Shown here piece after piece: positions 32,566 through 40,568 of a stretch of DNA of 64,000 nucleotides. The stretch is from Wenzhouxiangella sp042310355 (GTDB taxonomy: Bacteria > Pseudomonadota > Gammaproteobacteria > Xanthomonadales > Wenzhouxiangellaceae). The stretch is from assembly GCF_042310355.1 (NCBI RefSeq), contig NZ_JBHJMR010000008.1, positions 1-64,000 on the forward strand, given 5' to 3'. The notes beneath the pieces are model-generated. The model worked only from the letters and a program-made list of their open reading frames with translations, was not told the origin of the DNA and did no database searches. The position numbers were made by a program, and so were the translations under genes. Within the stretch, counting starts at the first letter, position 1. Each line of letters starts with the position of its first letter.

Positions 32566-33792
32566 CTATGCCAGCATACGGATGTTCAAGCCTTGTTCCC
32601 GCAGTCGCTCCAGGAGCTGGCACTGATGATCCGAGTCGCGGGTTTCCAGTTCCAGGGTGATCTCGGTCAGCCTGACCGGCACGTGCGTTTCACCGCGGCG
32701 ATGGCGGACCTCGCGGACGTTCATGCCCAGCTCGGCCACCAGCGTGATCAGGCCGGCCAGGCTGCCGGGCCGATCCGGCAGGGTCACGGCGATACTCATC
32801 AGCCGGCCGCTGGCGCTCAGCCCGTAGTCGATCGAGCGCCCGACCAGGGACATGTCGATATTGCCGCCGGAGATCACGCAGGCCACGCGCTCGTCTGCGG
32901 CGAGCGCAATCCGGCCCTCGAGCAGGGCGGCCAGGCCGACCACGCCCCCACCCTCGCCGATGGTTCGGGTTGTCTCCAGCAGGGTGACGATGGCACGGGC
33001 GATGGCATTGTCGTCGACGGTCACGATCTCGTCGACGTACTTGCCGATCACCTGGCGGGTGAGCTTGCCCGGCGCCTTGACGCTGATGCCGTCGGCAATG
33101 GTGCGTGATCCCGGCTCGATCGCGTCGAACTCGCCGTCGTCGAGATAGTGACGCCAGGGTGCGACCGCGTCGGCCTGCACCCCGATGAGACGAATGTCCG
33201 GGCGCTGCAGCTTGAGCGCCAGGGCGATGCCCGACAGCAAGCCGCCACCGCCGAGGCATACGACCGCCATAGTCATCTCGGGCATGGCTTCGAGCATCTC
33301 CAGGCCGCAGCTCGCCTGCCCGGCAATGATGTCCCAGTCGTCGTAGGGCGAGATAAAGACCAGCTTCTGCGCGTCGGCCAGTTCCTTTGCGCGCTCAGTG
33401 GCCTCTTCGAGCGTGGTGCCGACCTGCTCGATGCGCGCGCCCAGGGCGCGGCAGGCGGCCACCTTGGTCATCGGCGCGGTTTCGGGCATGACCACGGTGG
33501 CCGGGATGTCGCGGCTGCGCGCCGCCCGCGCGACGGCCTGGGCGTGATTGCCGGCCGAGGCCGCCACAACGCCGGCCGGCCGCTCGCCTTCGGCGACCAG
33601 CCGGGCCAGCTTGTGGCTGGCGCCGCGGAACTTGAACGAGCCGGTCAGCTGCAGGTTCTCGTGCTTGAGTCGCAGCTCGGCGCCCACGCGCGAGGACAGG
33701 GCTTCGCTGTGCGCCAGCGGTGTCGCGGCGACCTGGTCGCGAATGCGCTCGTGCGCGGCGATCAGGTCTTCAAGGTCGAGTTCGACGGCCAT
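32566..33792 (-). CDS. ilvA: threonine ammonia-lyase with ACT domain
   Basis: This 408-residue enzyme deaminates L-threonine to 2-oxobutanoate with PLP. I chose MAVELDL (33792). GSFKFRGA places the PLP lysine at K54, SAGNHAQAVA follows, and LGGGGLLSGIA is the phosphate-binding loop. After about residue 325 a single ACT-like domain follows (AVTLPDRPGSLAGLITLVAELGMNV), as in the catabolic/TdcB-like clade with one ACT domain, rather than the two ACT-like modules of E. coli IlvA. The gene could serve isoleucine synthesis or threonine breakdown. No other branched-chain genes are nearby. Confidence 0.85.
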   Translation of the reverse strand: MAVELDLEDLIAAHERIRDQVAATPLAHSEALSSRVGAELRLKHENLQLTGSFKFRGASHKLARLVAEGERPAGVVAASAGNHAQAVARAARSRDIPATVVMPETAPMTKVAACRALGARIEQVGTTLEEATERAKELADAQKLVFISPYDDWDIIAGQASCGLEMLEAMPEMTMAVVCLGGGGLLSGIALALKLQRPDIRLIGVQADAVAPWRHYLDDGEFDAIEPGSRTIADGISVKAPGKLTRQVIGKYVDEIVTVDDNAIARAIVTLLETTRTIGEGGGVVGLAALLEGRIALAADERVACVISGGNIDMSLVGRSIDYGLSASGRLMSIAVTLPDRPGSLAGLITLVAELGMNVREVRHRRGETHVPVRLTEITLELETRDSDHQCQLLERLREQGLNIRMLA

Positions 33793-33868
33793 GGGTGGAT
33801 CCTGCAAAAGGAACGAAGCCTATTCTGACATCGGCCCGGACACGCTGGTGCGAGATCGCAACCCCGGC

Positions 33869-35437
33869 TCAGTCGGCCGCGAAGGCGAACAGCAGGTCAG
33901 CGTAGAACTTCTCGACTTGCGCGAGGCCGGCGGCTTCGACGCCCTCGGCCGGATGGATCAGCATGAACTCGTTGGGCGCATGGGCGCCGGTACCGTACCC
34001 GAGCCCGCCGAATACGAAGGGCAGGTCGAGATGGTCGGTGAACTGGTAGAACGGCGCACTGCCGGCCAGCCAGGGTGAGACGGTCGGCGTGTGACCGTAA
34101 TGGTTGAAGACCGACAGGGCCGTACGCACGAGTCCCGAATCGACGGAGGTGGCGGCTGCCGGGTAACCGCGGCTTTCGATCTGGACCATTTCGAGGTCTT
34201 CGTAGCCATGGGCGTCGAGGTGGTCGCGAATCATCCGCCAGATATCCTCGGGATCACGCCCCGGCGGCAGGCGCGAATCGATCTTGGCCGTGGCCACATG
34301 CGGCAGGATGGTCTTGCCGCCATTGCCGGTGTAGCCCGACCACATGCCGTTGATGTTGAGCGTCGGCTCGAACAGCCCGCGCACGGCCAGATCGCGCCCC
34401 TCGAGATCGTCCACCCAGCGGCTGACTCCCATGGCCTCGCCGTGGTCGCCCCAGGATTCGCTGGCGACCAGGCCGTTGATCAGGCGCTGTTCGGCCGGCG
34501 TCGGGCCGCGCAGGCCGTCGTACCAGCCGTCGATGAGTACCGTGTTGCCGTCGGCGCTGGTCATCGACGCGATCGCGTTGACCAGGCGCAGCGCCGGCGA
34601 ATCGACCGTGGCCTTGTACGAGCCGTGGATCTCGTGATCGCGCGGGCCGCCGTGATCGCCGCCGCGCGCCTGCAGCTCGAAGTAGACGATGCCCTTCACG
34701 CCCAGGTTGAGTGCGACCGAACCGTCCCGGCCCTGCAGGTTCATCGGGAAATAGGCGCCGTCGGCTTCGCGCAGGCGATCGAGGTAGGGTGCGAGCACCT
34801 GGCCGAAGTGGGACGAGCCCAGTTCTTCCTCGCCTTCGGCCACGACGAAGAGGTTGACCGGCAGCTCGCCCTCGGTCGCGATGATCGCCTCGAGGGCGTT
34901 GAGAAAGGCCCGCTGGGGACCCTTCTGGTTGGTCGCGCCACGCGCCATCAACACCGTGCCGAGGTCGGTCTCGACCAGCTCCCCGGCAAAGGGATCGTCG
35001 ATCTGCCAGTTGTCTTCCACCGGCTGCACGTCGTACATCATGTAGACCACCAGGGTCTTGTCGGCGCCGGCGTCGTAGTGGCCGAAGACGCCGGGGTGTC
35101 CGTCGGTTTCGACGATGTCGACCTCGCCAAAGCCGATATCGCGCAGGTCACCGGCGACCATTTCCGCCATCTCGTCGATGCCGTCGTCCTGGGCGCTGAT
35201 CGATCGCTGCCGGACCCATCGCCGGAGCTCGTTGACGTGGCGATCGATATCGGCATCGATGCGCGCGTGGACGGCCTCGTGCGAGCCGCGATAGGGCGCG
35301 ATATCGCCGGCATCGAATGCCTCGCTGGTTTCGAAGGCGTGCACCGGGCGGACGTCGTGCTCGTTCTGTGCTTGTGCGCAAATCGGCGCTAGGGCCAGCG
35401 CGATGGCAGCGATCAGGAATGGATTACGGAAAACCAA
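33869..35437 (-). CDS. secreted M20 family metallopeptidase
   Basis: This is a 522-residue protein from a TTG start at 35437, chosen because AGGAG lies 7 nt upstream; an ATG at 35464 has no ribosome site. The signal peptide ends near ICAQAQN. The M20 domain shows VVYMMYDVQPVE with a metal ligand, GATNQKGP, AEGEEELGSS with the catalytic Glu pair, and a lid domain (about 250-400). The last metal-binding segment (GGLGYGTGAHAPNEFM) is complete. Relatives cleave dipeptides or acylated amino acids. The export signal suggests scavenging in the periplasm. Confidence 0.88.
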   Translation of the reverse strand: MVFRNPFLIAAIALALAPICAQAQNEHDVRPVHAFETSEAFDAGDIAPYRGSHEAVHARIDADIDRHVNELRRWVRQRSISAQDDGIDEMAEMVAGDLRDIGFGEVDIVETDGHPGVFGHYDAGADKTLVVYMMYDVQPVEDNWQIDDPFAGELVETDLGTVLMARGATNQKGPQRAFLNALEAIIATEGELPVNLFVVAEGEEELGSSHFGQVLAPYLDRLREADGAYFPMNLQGRDGSVALNLGVKGIVYFELQARGGDHGGPRDHEIHGSYKATVDSPALRLVNAIASMTSADGNTVLIDGWYDGLRGPTPAEQRLINGLVASESWGDHGEAMGVSRWVDDLEGRDLAVRGLFEPTLNINGMWSGYTGNGGKTILPHVATAKIDSRLPPGRDPEDIWRMIRDHLDAHGYEDLEMVQIESRGYPAAATSVDSGLVRTALSVFNHYGHTPTVSPWLAGSAPFYQFTDHLDLPFVFGGLGYGTGAHAPNEFMLIHPAEGVEAAGLAQVEKFYADLLFAFAAD

Positions 35438-35518
35438 GTGCGGCTCCTGGGTAGTGAATATCAAGCGACGGTCGGAGACCGTCGCACAGGAACCCAGTTT
35501 ACCCCGCCGAGGCTCGTC

Positions 35519-35995
35519 TCAACCGGCCCAGCCCGGATGCTCGAAGTGCTCGCCGTAGGCCTGGAGCACGCGGTGGAGTCGATGCAGCCCCTCGTGCAGA
35601 TCGTCGGATTCGCGCAGCGATTTTTCCGCGCCCAGGGCGGCGGCCAGCAGCTTGTGCAGTTCGGCGTCCGCGTCGGCCGGCAGTTGGCAGTTGGCGAACA
35701 TGAAGTTGACGGCTTCCTCGACGGCGTCGGCCAGCTCGGCGGCCTGTTCAGCGTCGAACCGGTCGTTGCGATAGGCGTCATGGGCGGGCCGGAAGGCTTT
35801 CCGCAGATCGCTCATGCCCTGTCGAAGCGAGGCGTCGCTGGCCCATTTGCCATCGTCGGGGCGCTGCAGGTCCAGTTCGCCGCTGCCGTGCATGGCCCCG
35901 TGCTCATGCTCATGGTCCTCGGACTGGGCAGCGACGGGGGCGGCCAGCAGCGCCAGCAGACCGAGCGCTGCGATACGAAAAAGTGCGATCCTCAT
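35519..35995 (-). CDS. periplasmic His-rich helical protein (DnrO-like)
   Basis: This is a 158-residue protein. AAGGAG 7 nt before the ATG at 35995 decides the start, although the frame stays open upstream. The signal peptide ends at VAAQSE. The mature N-terminus has a His/Glu-rich HEHEHGAMHG stretch that may bind metal. Residues about 50-158 are helical with SLRQGMSDLRKAF and LHEGLHRLHRVL, a possible four-helix bundle as in DnrO-named proteins of Xanthomonadaceae. There is no heme motif. The role is unknown; copper or nickel handling is only a guess. Confidence 0.65.
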   Translation of the reverse strand: MRIALFRIAALGLLALLAAPVAAQSEDHEHEHGAMHGSGELDLQRPDDGKWASDASLRQGMSDLRKAFRPAHDAYRNDRFDAEQAAELADAVEEAVNFMFANCQLPADADAELHKLLAAALGAEKSLRESDDLHEGLHRLHRVLQAYGEHFEHPGWAG

Positions 35996-36343
35996 TGCGG
36001 TACTCCTTAACAGCTCGTTGTTCTCGGCATACGAGCCCGGGAAAACCGGGCTGAGCCAATCGATCAGTTGATCTTCGTCGTGCCGGTTGTCGTTCATGGG
36101 TAGCGGCAAGGATTGATTTCGGGCAAAAAGAGGTATACCAGATCCTGCTTTATTCACTATACGCCAATATCGACCCGCCGGGCGGGCCGGACAAGGCGCG
36201 CGAGCGCAGGACTGGCCGTCGCCAATTCAAGCGAGTGGAACACGGGCGACGGCTGCGCTCGCAAGGCTTCATTCGCTTCGCGAAAGTCGCTATGCGGCTC
36301 CGCCTGCCCTGCCCAAGGCGCTTGTGCCGCGGCTGAGTGTCAA
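35996..36343. other. 348-bp gap with a hairpin, no gene
   Basis: A perfect hairpin (GCCCGG at 36035-36040 with CCGGGC at 36046-36051, loop GAAAA) lies about 40 bp upstream of the His-rich gene, in what would be its mRNA leader. The remainder up to 36343 contains no convincing gene or promoter that I can name. Confidence 0.45.
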
Positions 36344-37414
36344 CTAATTAGCCGCATGGCCCGCTAGGCGCCCGGTATGAGCGGCGGAGGGGCGCGCGTG
36401 ACTGACGCGATAGTCGGCGGCGATGACCGCCCCCAGCACCAGCACCGCCACGCCCTGGTGCAGCGTGCCCAGCACCACCGGCACGTAGAGCATCAGCGTG
36501 GCGATACCCAGCGCCACCTGCGCACCGACAAAGGCGAGCAGGATATGGAAAGCGCGGCGGGCGCCAACGTCCAGCGCGTGGCGACGCTGCCGCCACCAGG
36601 CGGCGACGGCCACCGCCAGCGTGGACAGCGCCAGCACACGGTGCATGAACTGCACCGTGGCGGTGTTCTCGAAGAAATTGCGCCACAGCGGCTCCAGCCC
36701 GAGGATGCCTTCCGGGATCCAACGCCCGGCCATGAGCGGGAAGTCGTTGTAGACGAAGCCTGCACGCAGACCCGCCACGAATGCGCCGACAAAGACCGTG
36801 AGCGAGGTCAGCACCAGCAGAGAGAGGGTCCAGCGCCGCATGGGATGCGGCCGATGCTCGGACGGCATCAACAACCCAAGGCCCATACGGAACATGAAGG
36901 CGAAGATGATCAGCGCCAGGCTCAGGTGCGCGGCCAGTCGATAGGGGCTCACGCGCGGAATGTCGACCAGCCCGCTTTGCACCATGTACCAGCCCATCCA
37001 GCCCTGGAGCGCACCCAGCCCCAACAGGCCCAGCAGCGGCCAGCGCAACCGCTGCGGAATCCAGCCCCGCCACCAGAACCACGCCAGCGGCAGGGCGAAG
37101 ACCAGGCCCAGGGAACGAGCCAGCAAGCGGTGCCCGAACTCGAACCAGTAGATCACCTTGAACGCGTCGAGCGACATGCCGCGATTGACCTGCTGGTACT
37201 CCGGGCTGGCACGGTAGGCATCGAACTCGCGCATCCAGCGCTCTTCGGTGGTCGGCGGGATCACGCCGGTGACTGGCTCCCACTCGACCATGGAAAGCCC
37301 GGAGCCGGTCAGCCGCGTGGCACCGCCCAGCATCACGAGCAAGAAGAGCACAAGGCAGCAGACCATCAGCCAGATGCCGATGCGCCGTTGATGATGTTGT
37401 TCGATCAAGTTCAT
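36344..37414 (-). CDS. ctaA: heme A synthase
   Basis: This 356-residue inner-membrane monooxygenase (COX15/CtaA family) oxidises heme O to heme A for aa3-type cytochrome oxidases. About eight TM helices are visible. Conserved His residues stand in FGHRLLARSLGL, AAHLSL, FMHRVLAL and LHQGVAVL. TRLTGSGLSMVEWEPVTGVIPP near the N-terminus is the COX15 signature (type 2, with no Cys pair in the first loop). No oxidase genes are in the window. The start MNLIEQHHQRR is well placed. Confidence 0.93.
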   Translation of the reverse strand: MNLIEQHHQRRIGIWLMVCCLVLFLLVMLGGATRLTGSGLSMVEWEPVTGVIPPTTEERWMREFDAYRASPEYQQVNRGMSLDAFKVIYWFEFGHRLLARSLGLVFALPLAWFWWRGWIPQRLRWPLLGLLGLGALQGWMGWYMVQSGLVDIPRVSPYRLAAHLSLALIIFAFMFRMGLGLLMPSEHRPHPMRRWTLSLLVLTSLTVFVGAFVAGLRAGFVYNDFPLMAGRWIPEGILGLEPLWRNFFENTATVQFMHRVLALSTLAVAVAAWWRQRRHALDVGARRAFHILLAFVGAQVALGIATLMLYVPVVLGTLHQGVAVLVLGAVIAADYRVSHARPSAAHTGRLAGHAAN

Positions 37415-37662
37415 TGCAAAAGCGCCTTCCTGCCTGTGGTCGGGTGCGCAAACTCGTGCAAGCTTGCAGGCTCGCGATTATAAGTCGGGGCATGTCCACG
37501 CCGCGCAGGTTTCGCGCCTCGAGCCATCGCCTTCCCGGCGCCGGGCCTTATCTTGTATATTAAATGAATGTATTGGCGACCCCGACGACCGCGATTGCCG
37601 GGCCTCGACTGGGCGTACAATATATAAGCATTCACTAAACCATCTAGATGAGGAGAATCGAA

Positions 37663-38010
37663 ATGCGCATTCCGATGATCGTCCTGGTACTGTCCGCCGG
37701 CATCTTGCTGGCCGATTCTGCGCTCGCGGCCGACGCGACTGCCGGCGAAACCCAGTTCAAGCAGCTTTGCGCCACCTGCCACGGACCTTCGGGACAAGGC
37801 GACGGACCCGCTTCGGCCAGCCTTAACCCCAAGCCGCGCGACCTGAGCAGCAGCGAGTGGCAGGAATCGGTTGATGACGCGCATATTCGCACCGTCATCA
37901 CCGAGGGCGGCCCGGCCGTCGGCCTGTCGCCGATGATGACCGCTTTCGGTCACCTGGGCGATGGAGACATCGACAACCTGGTCGCCTACATCCGCAGCCT
38001 CGACGACTGA
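37663..38010 (+). CDS. secreted monoheme cytochrome c
   Basis: This is a 115-residue protein from the ATG at 37663 (AGGAGAATCGAA upstream). The signal peptide ends at ALAAD. CATCHG (C-A-T-C-H) is the heme c attachment site, followed by GQGDGP, and a Met in LSPMMTAFG is the likely sixth ligand. It is a class I cytochrome c of small size, like those that donate electrons to terminal oxidases or oxidoreductases. The region upstream is AT-rich (TATATTAAATGAATG), a likely promoter. Confidence 0.9.
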   Translation: MRIPMIVLVLSAGILLADSALAADATAGETQFKQLCATCHGPSGQGDGPASASLNPKPRDLSSSEWQESVDDAHIRTVITEGGPAVGLSPMMTAFGHLGDGDIDNLVAYIRSLDD

Positions 38011-38027
38011 GAGCCCCGAACGGGCAC

Positions 38028-38897
38028 TCAGGCTTCCGTCAGCCGACCCGAACGGTAGTCCGCCACGGCGCGCTCGATTTCCTCGCGCGTATTCATCACG
38101 AAGGGTCCGTACTGGGCCACGGGCTCGCCGATGGGGCGTGCGGCCAGCAGCAGCAACCGCGCGCCTTGGCCGCCCGCGGCAATCCGAACGCGCTCGCCGT
38201 CGCCCAGGATACCGGCGGCACGATGGGGCAAGGTCTTCCCGGCAATTTCCGCACCGCCTTCGTACAGGTAGACAAAGGCGCTGTGTCCCGACGTGACCGG
38301 TAGCTCGATCTCGGCGGCGGGCTCGAGGTGGACGTCGAGATACAGCGGGTCGGTTGCCATGCGACCGGCCTCGCCGTTGACCGGACCGGCAATGCTGCGC
38401 CCGTCCAGCGCCAGGCGACCGGCGATGACGCGAACCGCGCCGGCGGACAGCTCGACCGTCGGAATGGCCTCGGACGGAATATCGCGGTAGTCGGCCGGCT
38501 TCATCTTCTCGGCCGCGGGCAGGTTGATCCACAGCTGGAAGCCGCGCATGCCGCCTGACGACTGCTGCGGCATCTCGGAATGGATCACACCGCGCCCGGC
38601 GGTCATCCACTGCACACCGCCGGGGCCGAGGTCGCCGGTGTTGCCCAGGTGGTCGCTGTGCTGCATGCGGCCTTCGAGCATATAGGTCACGGTTTCGAAA
38701 CCGCGATGCGGGTGCGGCGGAAAGCCGGAGAGATAGTCATCCGGATTGTCGGAATAGAACTCGTCGAGCATCAGGAAGGGATCGAGCCGCACCGCGTCGC
38801 TGGCCTGCTGGCCGAGGCTGCGCCGGAGCTTGACGCCGGCACCGTCGGAAGTCGGCAGCGATTCGATGATGCGTTCGAGCGTACGTGTCGTGGTCAT
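38028..38897 (-). CDS. pirin family protein
   Basis: This is a 289-residue bicupin from MTTTRTLERI (38897), with an AGGAG-type site just upstream. The N-terminal cupin has FPPHPHRGFETVTYMLEG with metal-binding His residues and GVIHSEMPQ with the last His and Glu. GFQLWINLPAAEKM is the linker hallmark. Bacterial pirins often act as quercetin dioxygenases or redox-responsive modulators. It follows the azoreductase gene on the same strand, and a LysR gene is divergent, an arrangement typical of quinone/electrophile responses. Confidence 0.92.
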   Translation of the reverse strand: MTTTRTLERIIESLPTSDGAGVKLRRSLGQQASDAVRLDPFLMLDEFYSDNPDDYLSGFPPHPHRGFETVTYMLEGRMQHSDHLGNTGDLGPGGVQWMTAGRGVIHSEMPQQSSGGMRGFQLWINLPAAEKMKPADYRDIPSEAIPTVELSAGAVRVIAGRLALDGRSIAGPVNGEAGRMATDPLYLDVHLEPAAEIELPVTSGHSAFVYLYEGGAEIAGKTLPHRAAGILGDGERVRIAAGGQGARLLLLAARPIGEPVAQYGPFVMNTREEIERAVADYRSGRLTEA

Positions 38898-38919
38898 GAT
38901 GCGTTCTCCTCTGCGGCCT

Positions 38920-39522
38920 TCAGGCCGCCAGTCGTTCGATGGCTTCGACCGCTTGCGCGCGGGACTGTTCGGCCTGCTCGGGCCCCATTGCCAGGCCCTC
39001 GGCATAAGTGAAGCGAATGTCGCGGATACCCAGCATGCTGAAGAACATGCGCACCAGCGGCGTCTGGGTGTCCATTTCCGTGCCCTGGTACTGGCCGCCG
39101 CGGGCGGCGAAAACGTACAGCGGCTTGTCGTCGATCAGGCCCTCGGGGCCGTTCTCGGTGTAGCGGAAGGTCACCCCGGCGCGCGCGACGTGGTCCATCC
39201 AGGCCTTGAACGTCGAGGGCACCGAAAAGTTGTACATCGGCAGGCCCAGGGCAAGCTCGTCGGCGGACCTGAGCTCGGCAATCAGCGAGTCCGACACCGC
39301 CACGGCCGCGTGCTGTTGCGGCGTTCGCTCGGCCGGGTCGGCCTGGAATCCCTTGAAGGCCTCGGCGTCCAGGTGCGGCACGGTCTCGAGTGCGAGGTCG
39401 CGGCAGAGAACCCGGCCGTTCGGGTTGTTTTCGCGCCAGCGCGCGGCGAATGCATCGGCCAGCTGGCTCGATTGGCCCTGGCCGTTGAACAGGCTCGATT
39501 TGATGACGAGTAGGGTCTTCAT
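38920..39522 (-). CDS. azoR: FMN-dependent NADH azoreductase
   Basis: This 200-residue flavodoxin-like reductase starts at MKTLLVIKSSLFNGQGQSS. The FMN loop SSLFNGQGQSSQL, the LGLPMYNFSVPSTFKAWMD segment and VFAARGGQYQGTEMD (FMN contacts) identify AzoR. It reduces quinones and azo compounds with NADH by two-electron transfer and protects against thiol-reactive quinones. It is the first gene of an operon with pirin. Confidence 0.93.
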   Translation of the reverse strand: MKTLLVIKSSLFNGQGQSSQLADAFAARWRENNPNGRVLCRDLALETVPHLDAEAFKGFQADPAERTPQQHAAVAVSDSLIAELRSADELALGLPMYNFSVPSTFKAWMDHVARAGVTFRYTENGPEGLIDDKPLYVFAARGGQYQGTEMDTQTPLVRMFFSMLGIRDIRFTYAEGLAMGPEQAEQSRAQAVEAIERLAA

Positions 39523-39546
39523 GGTGCTGACTCCGGTGTGAGTTTC

Positions 39547-39588
39547 GGGTTCCGGGTTCCGGGTTCCGGTTTACGGTTTACGGTTTAC
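39547..39588. repeat. six-unit heptamer tandem repeat in a divergent promoter
   Basis: Three perfect units of GGGTTCC are followed by three perfect units of GGTTTAC without a gap, between azoR (start 39522) and the lysR gene (39663). The number of heptamers would set the spacing of promoter or operator elements, so length changes could affect both genes. Confidence 0.9.
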
Positions 39589-39662
39589 GGACTACACGAT
39601 ACGTTTGCCTGGGGCGGATAAAAAGCGCAGAATTACGGCTGATTCATTCGAACTGTTCGAAC

Positions 39663-40562
39663 ATGGCGCACGCGAGGATTTCACTGGAGCAGTGGCGCGC
39701 GCTGGTGGCGGTGGTGGAGGCCGGCAGCTACGCGGCGGCGGCCGAGGCGGTCAGCAAGTCGGCCTCGACGCTCAACTACGCCGTCGACCGCATCGAGACA
39801 CTGCTGGGGCTGGAGGTGTTTCGAATCGAGGGACGCCGGGCCGTCCTCACGGCATCCGGACGGACGCTTTACCGGCGTGCGAAGGCCCTGCTGGACGAGT
39901 CCGGGCAGCTCGAGCGGTTGGCGGGCCGGCTTGCGGCCGGCGAGGAGGCCGAGCTGCGGCTGGCCGCCGAGATCATCTTCCCGACCTGGCTGCTGCTCGA
40001 ATGCCTGGACGCGCTCTCGGGCGACTTCCCGGAAATGCGCATCCAGCTGCATGAATCGGTGCTCGGCGGCACGACCGAGCTGCTCACCCGCGGGGCGGTG
40101 GACCTGGCCATCGCCTCCTCGATCCCGCCGGGCTTCGTCGGCGACCCCTTGATGCGGGTGCGCTTCATCGCCGCGGCCGCACCGCATCACCATCTGCACC
40201 AGCTGGGCCGCAGCCTGACGCTCGACGACCTGCGCGCCCACCGCCACCTGGTGGTCCGGGACAGCGGCAGCCAACCGGCGGCCGGCGAGGCCTACCGGGT
40301 GAGCGAACGGCGCTGGACGGTGACCAGCAAGGCCACCTCCATTCGAGCGGCCTGCATGGGCCTGGGTTTTGCCTGGTACGCCGAGGACATCATCCGGCGC
40401 GAACTCGACAGCGGGCAGCTTGTGCCGCTGCCGCTGGAGACGGGCCGGGAACGATTCGCGACCCTCTACCTCGTATTCGCCGACGCCGACGGTGCCGGGC
40501 CCGGAACCCGCCGCCTGGCCGAGCTGCTCGGCCAGGCGGTGGTTGATTGCAAACCCGCCTGA
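39663..40562 (+). CDS. LysR-family transcriptional regulator
   Basis: This is a 299-residue protein. The winged HTH is at residues about 6-65 (SLEQWRALVAVVEAGSYAAAAEAVSKSASTLNYAVDRIE, then LLGLEVFRIEGRRAVLT). The C-terminal part is a LysR substrate-binding domain. It is divergently transcribed from azoR-pirin and most likely controls them in response to an electrophile. The heptamer array lies in the shared control region. Confidence 0.92.
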   Translation: MAHARISLEQWRALVAVVEAGSYAAAAEAVSKSASTLNYAVDRIETLLGLEVFRIEGRRAVLTASGRTLYRRAKALLDESGQLERLAGRLAAGEEAELRLAAEIIFPTWLLLECLDALSGDFPEMRIQLHESVLGGTTELLTRGAVDLAIASSIPPGFVGDPLMRVRFIAAAAPHHHLHQLGRSLTLDDLRAHRHLVVRDSGSQPAAGEAYRVSERRWTVTSKATSIRAACMGLGFAWYAEDIIRRELDSGQLVPLPLETGRERFATLYLVFADADGAGPGTRRLAELLGQAVVDCKPA

Positions 40563-40568
40563 ACGGTA

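Noticed and set aside
36013..36097. Upstream extension of the His-rich gene to an ATG at 36097
   Set aside because: The frame is open, but the inner ATG has a near-ideal ribosome site and begins a clear signal peptide.
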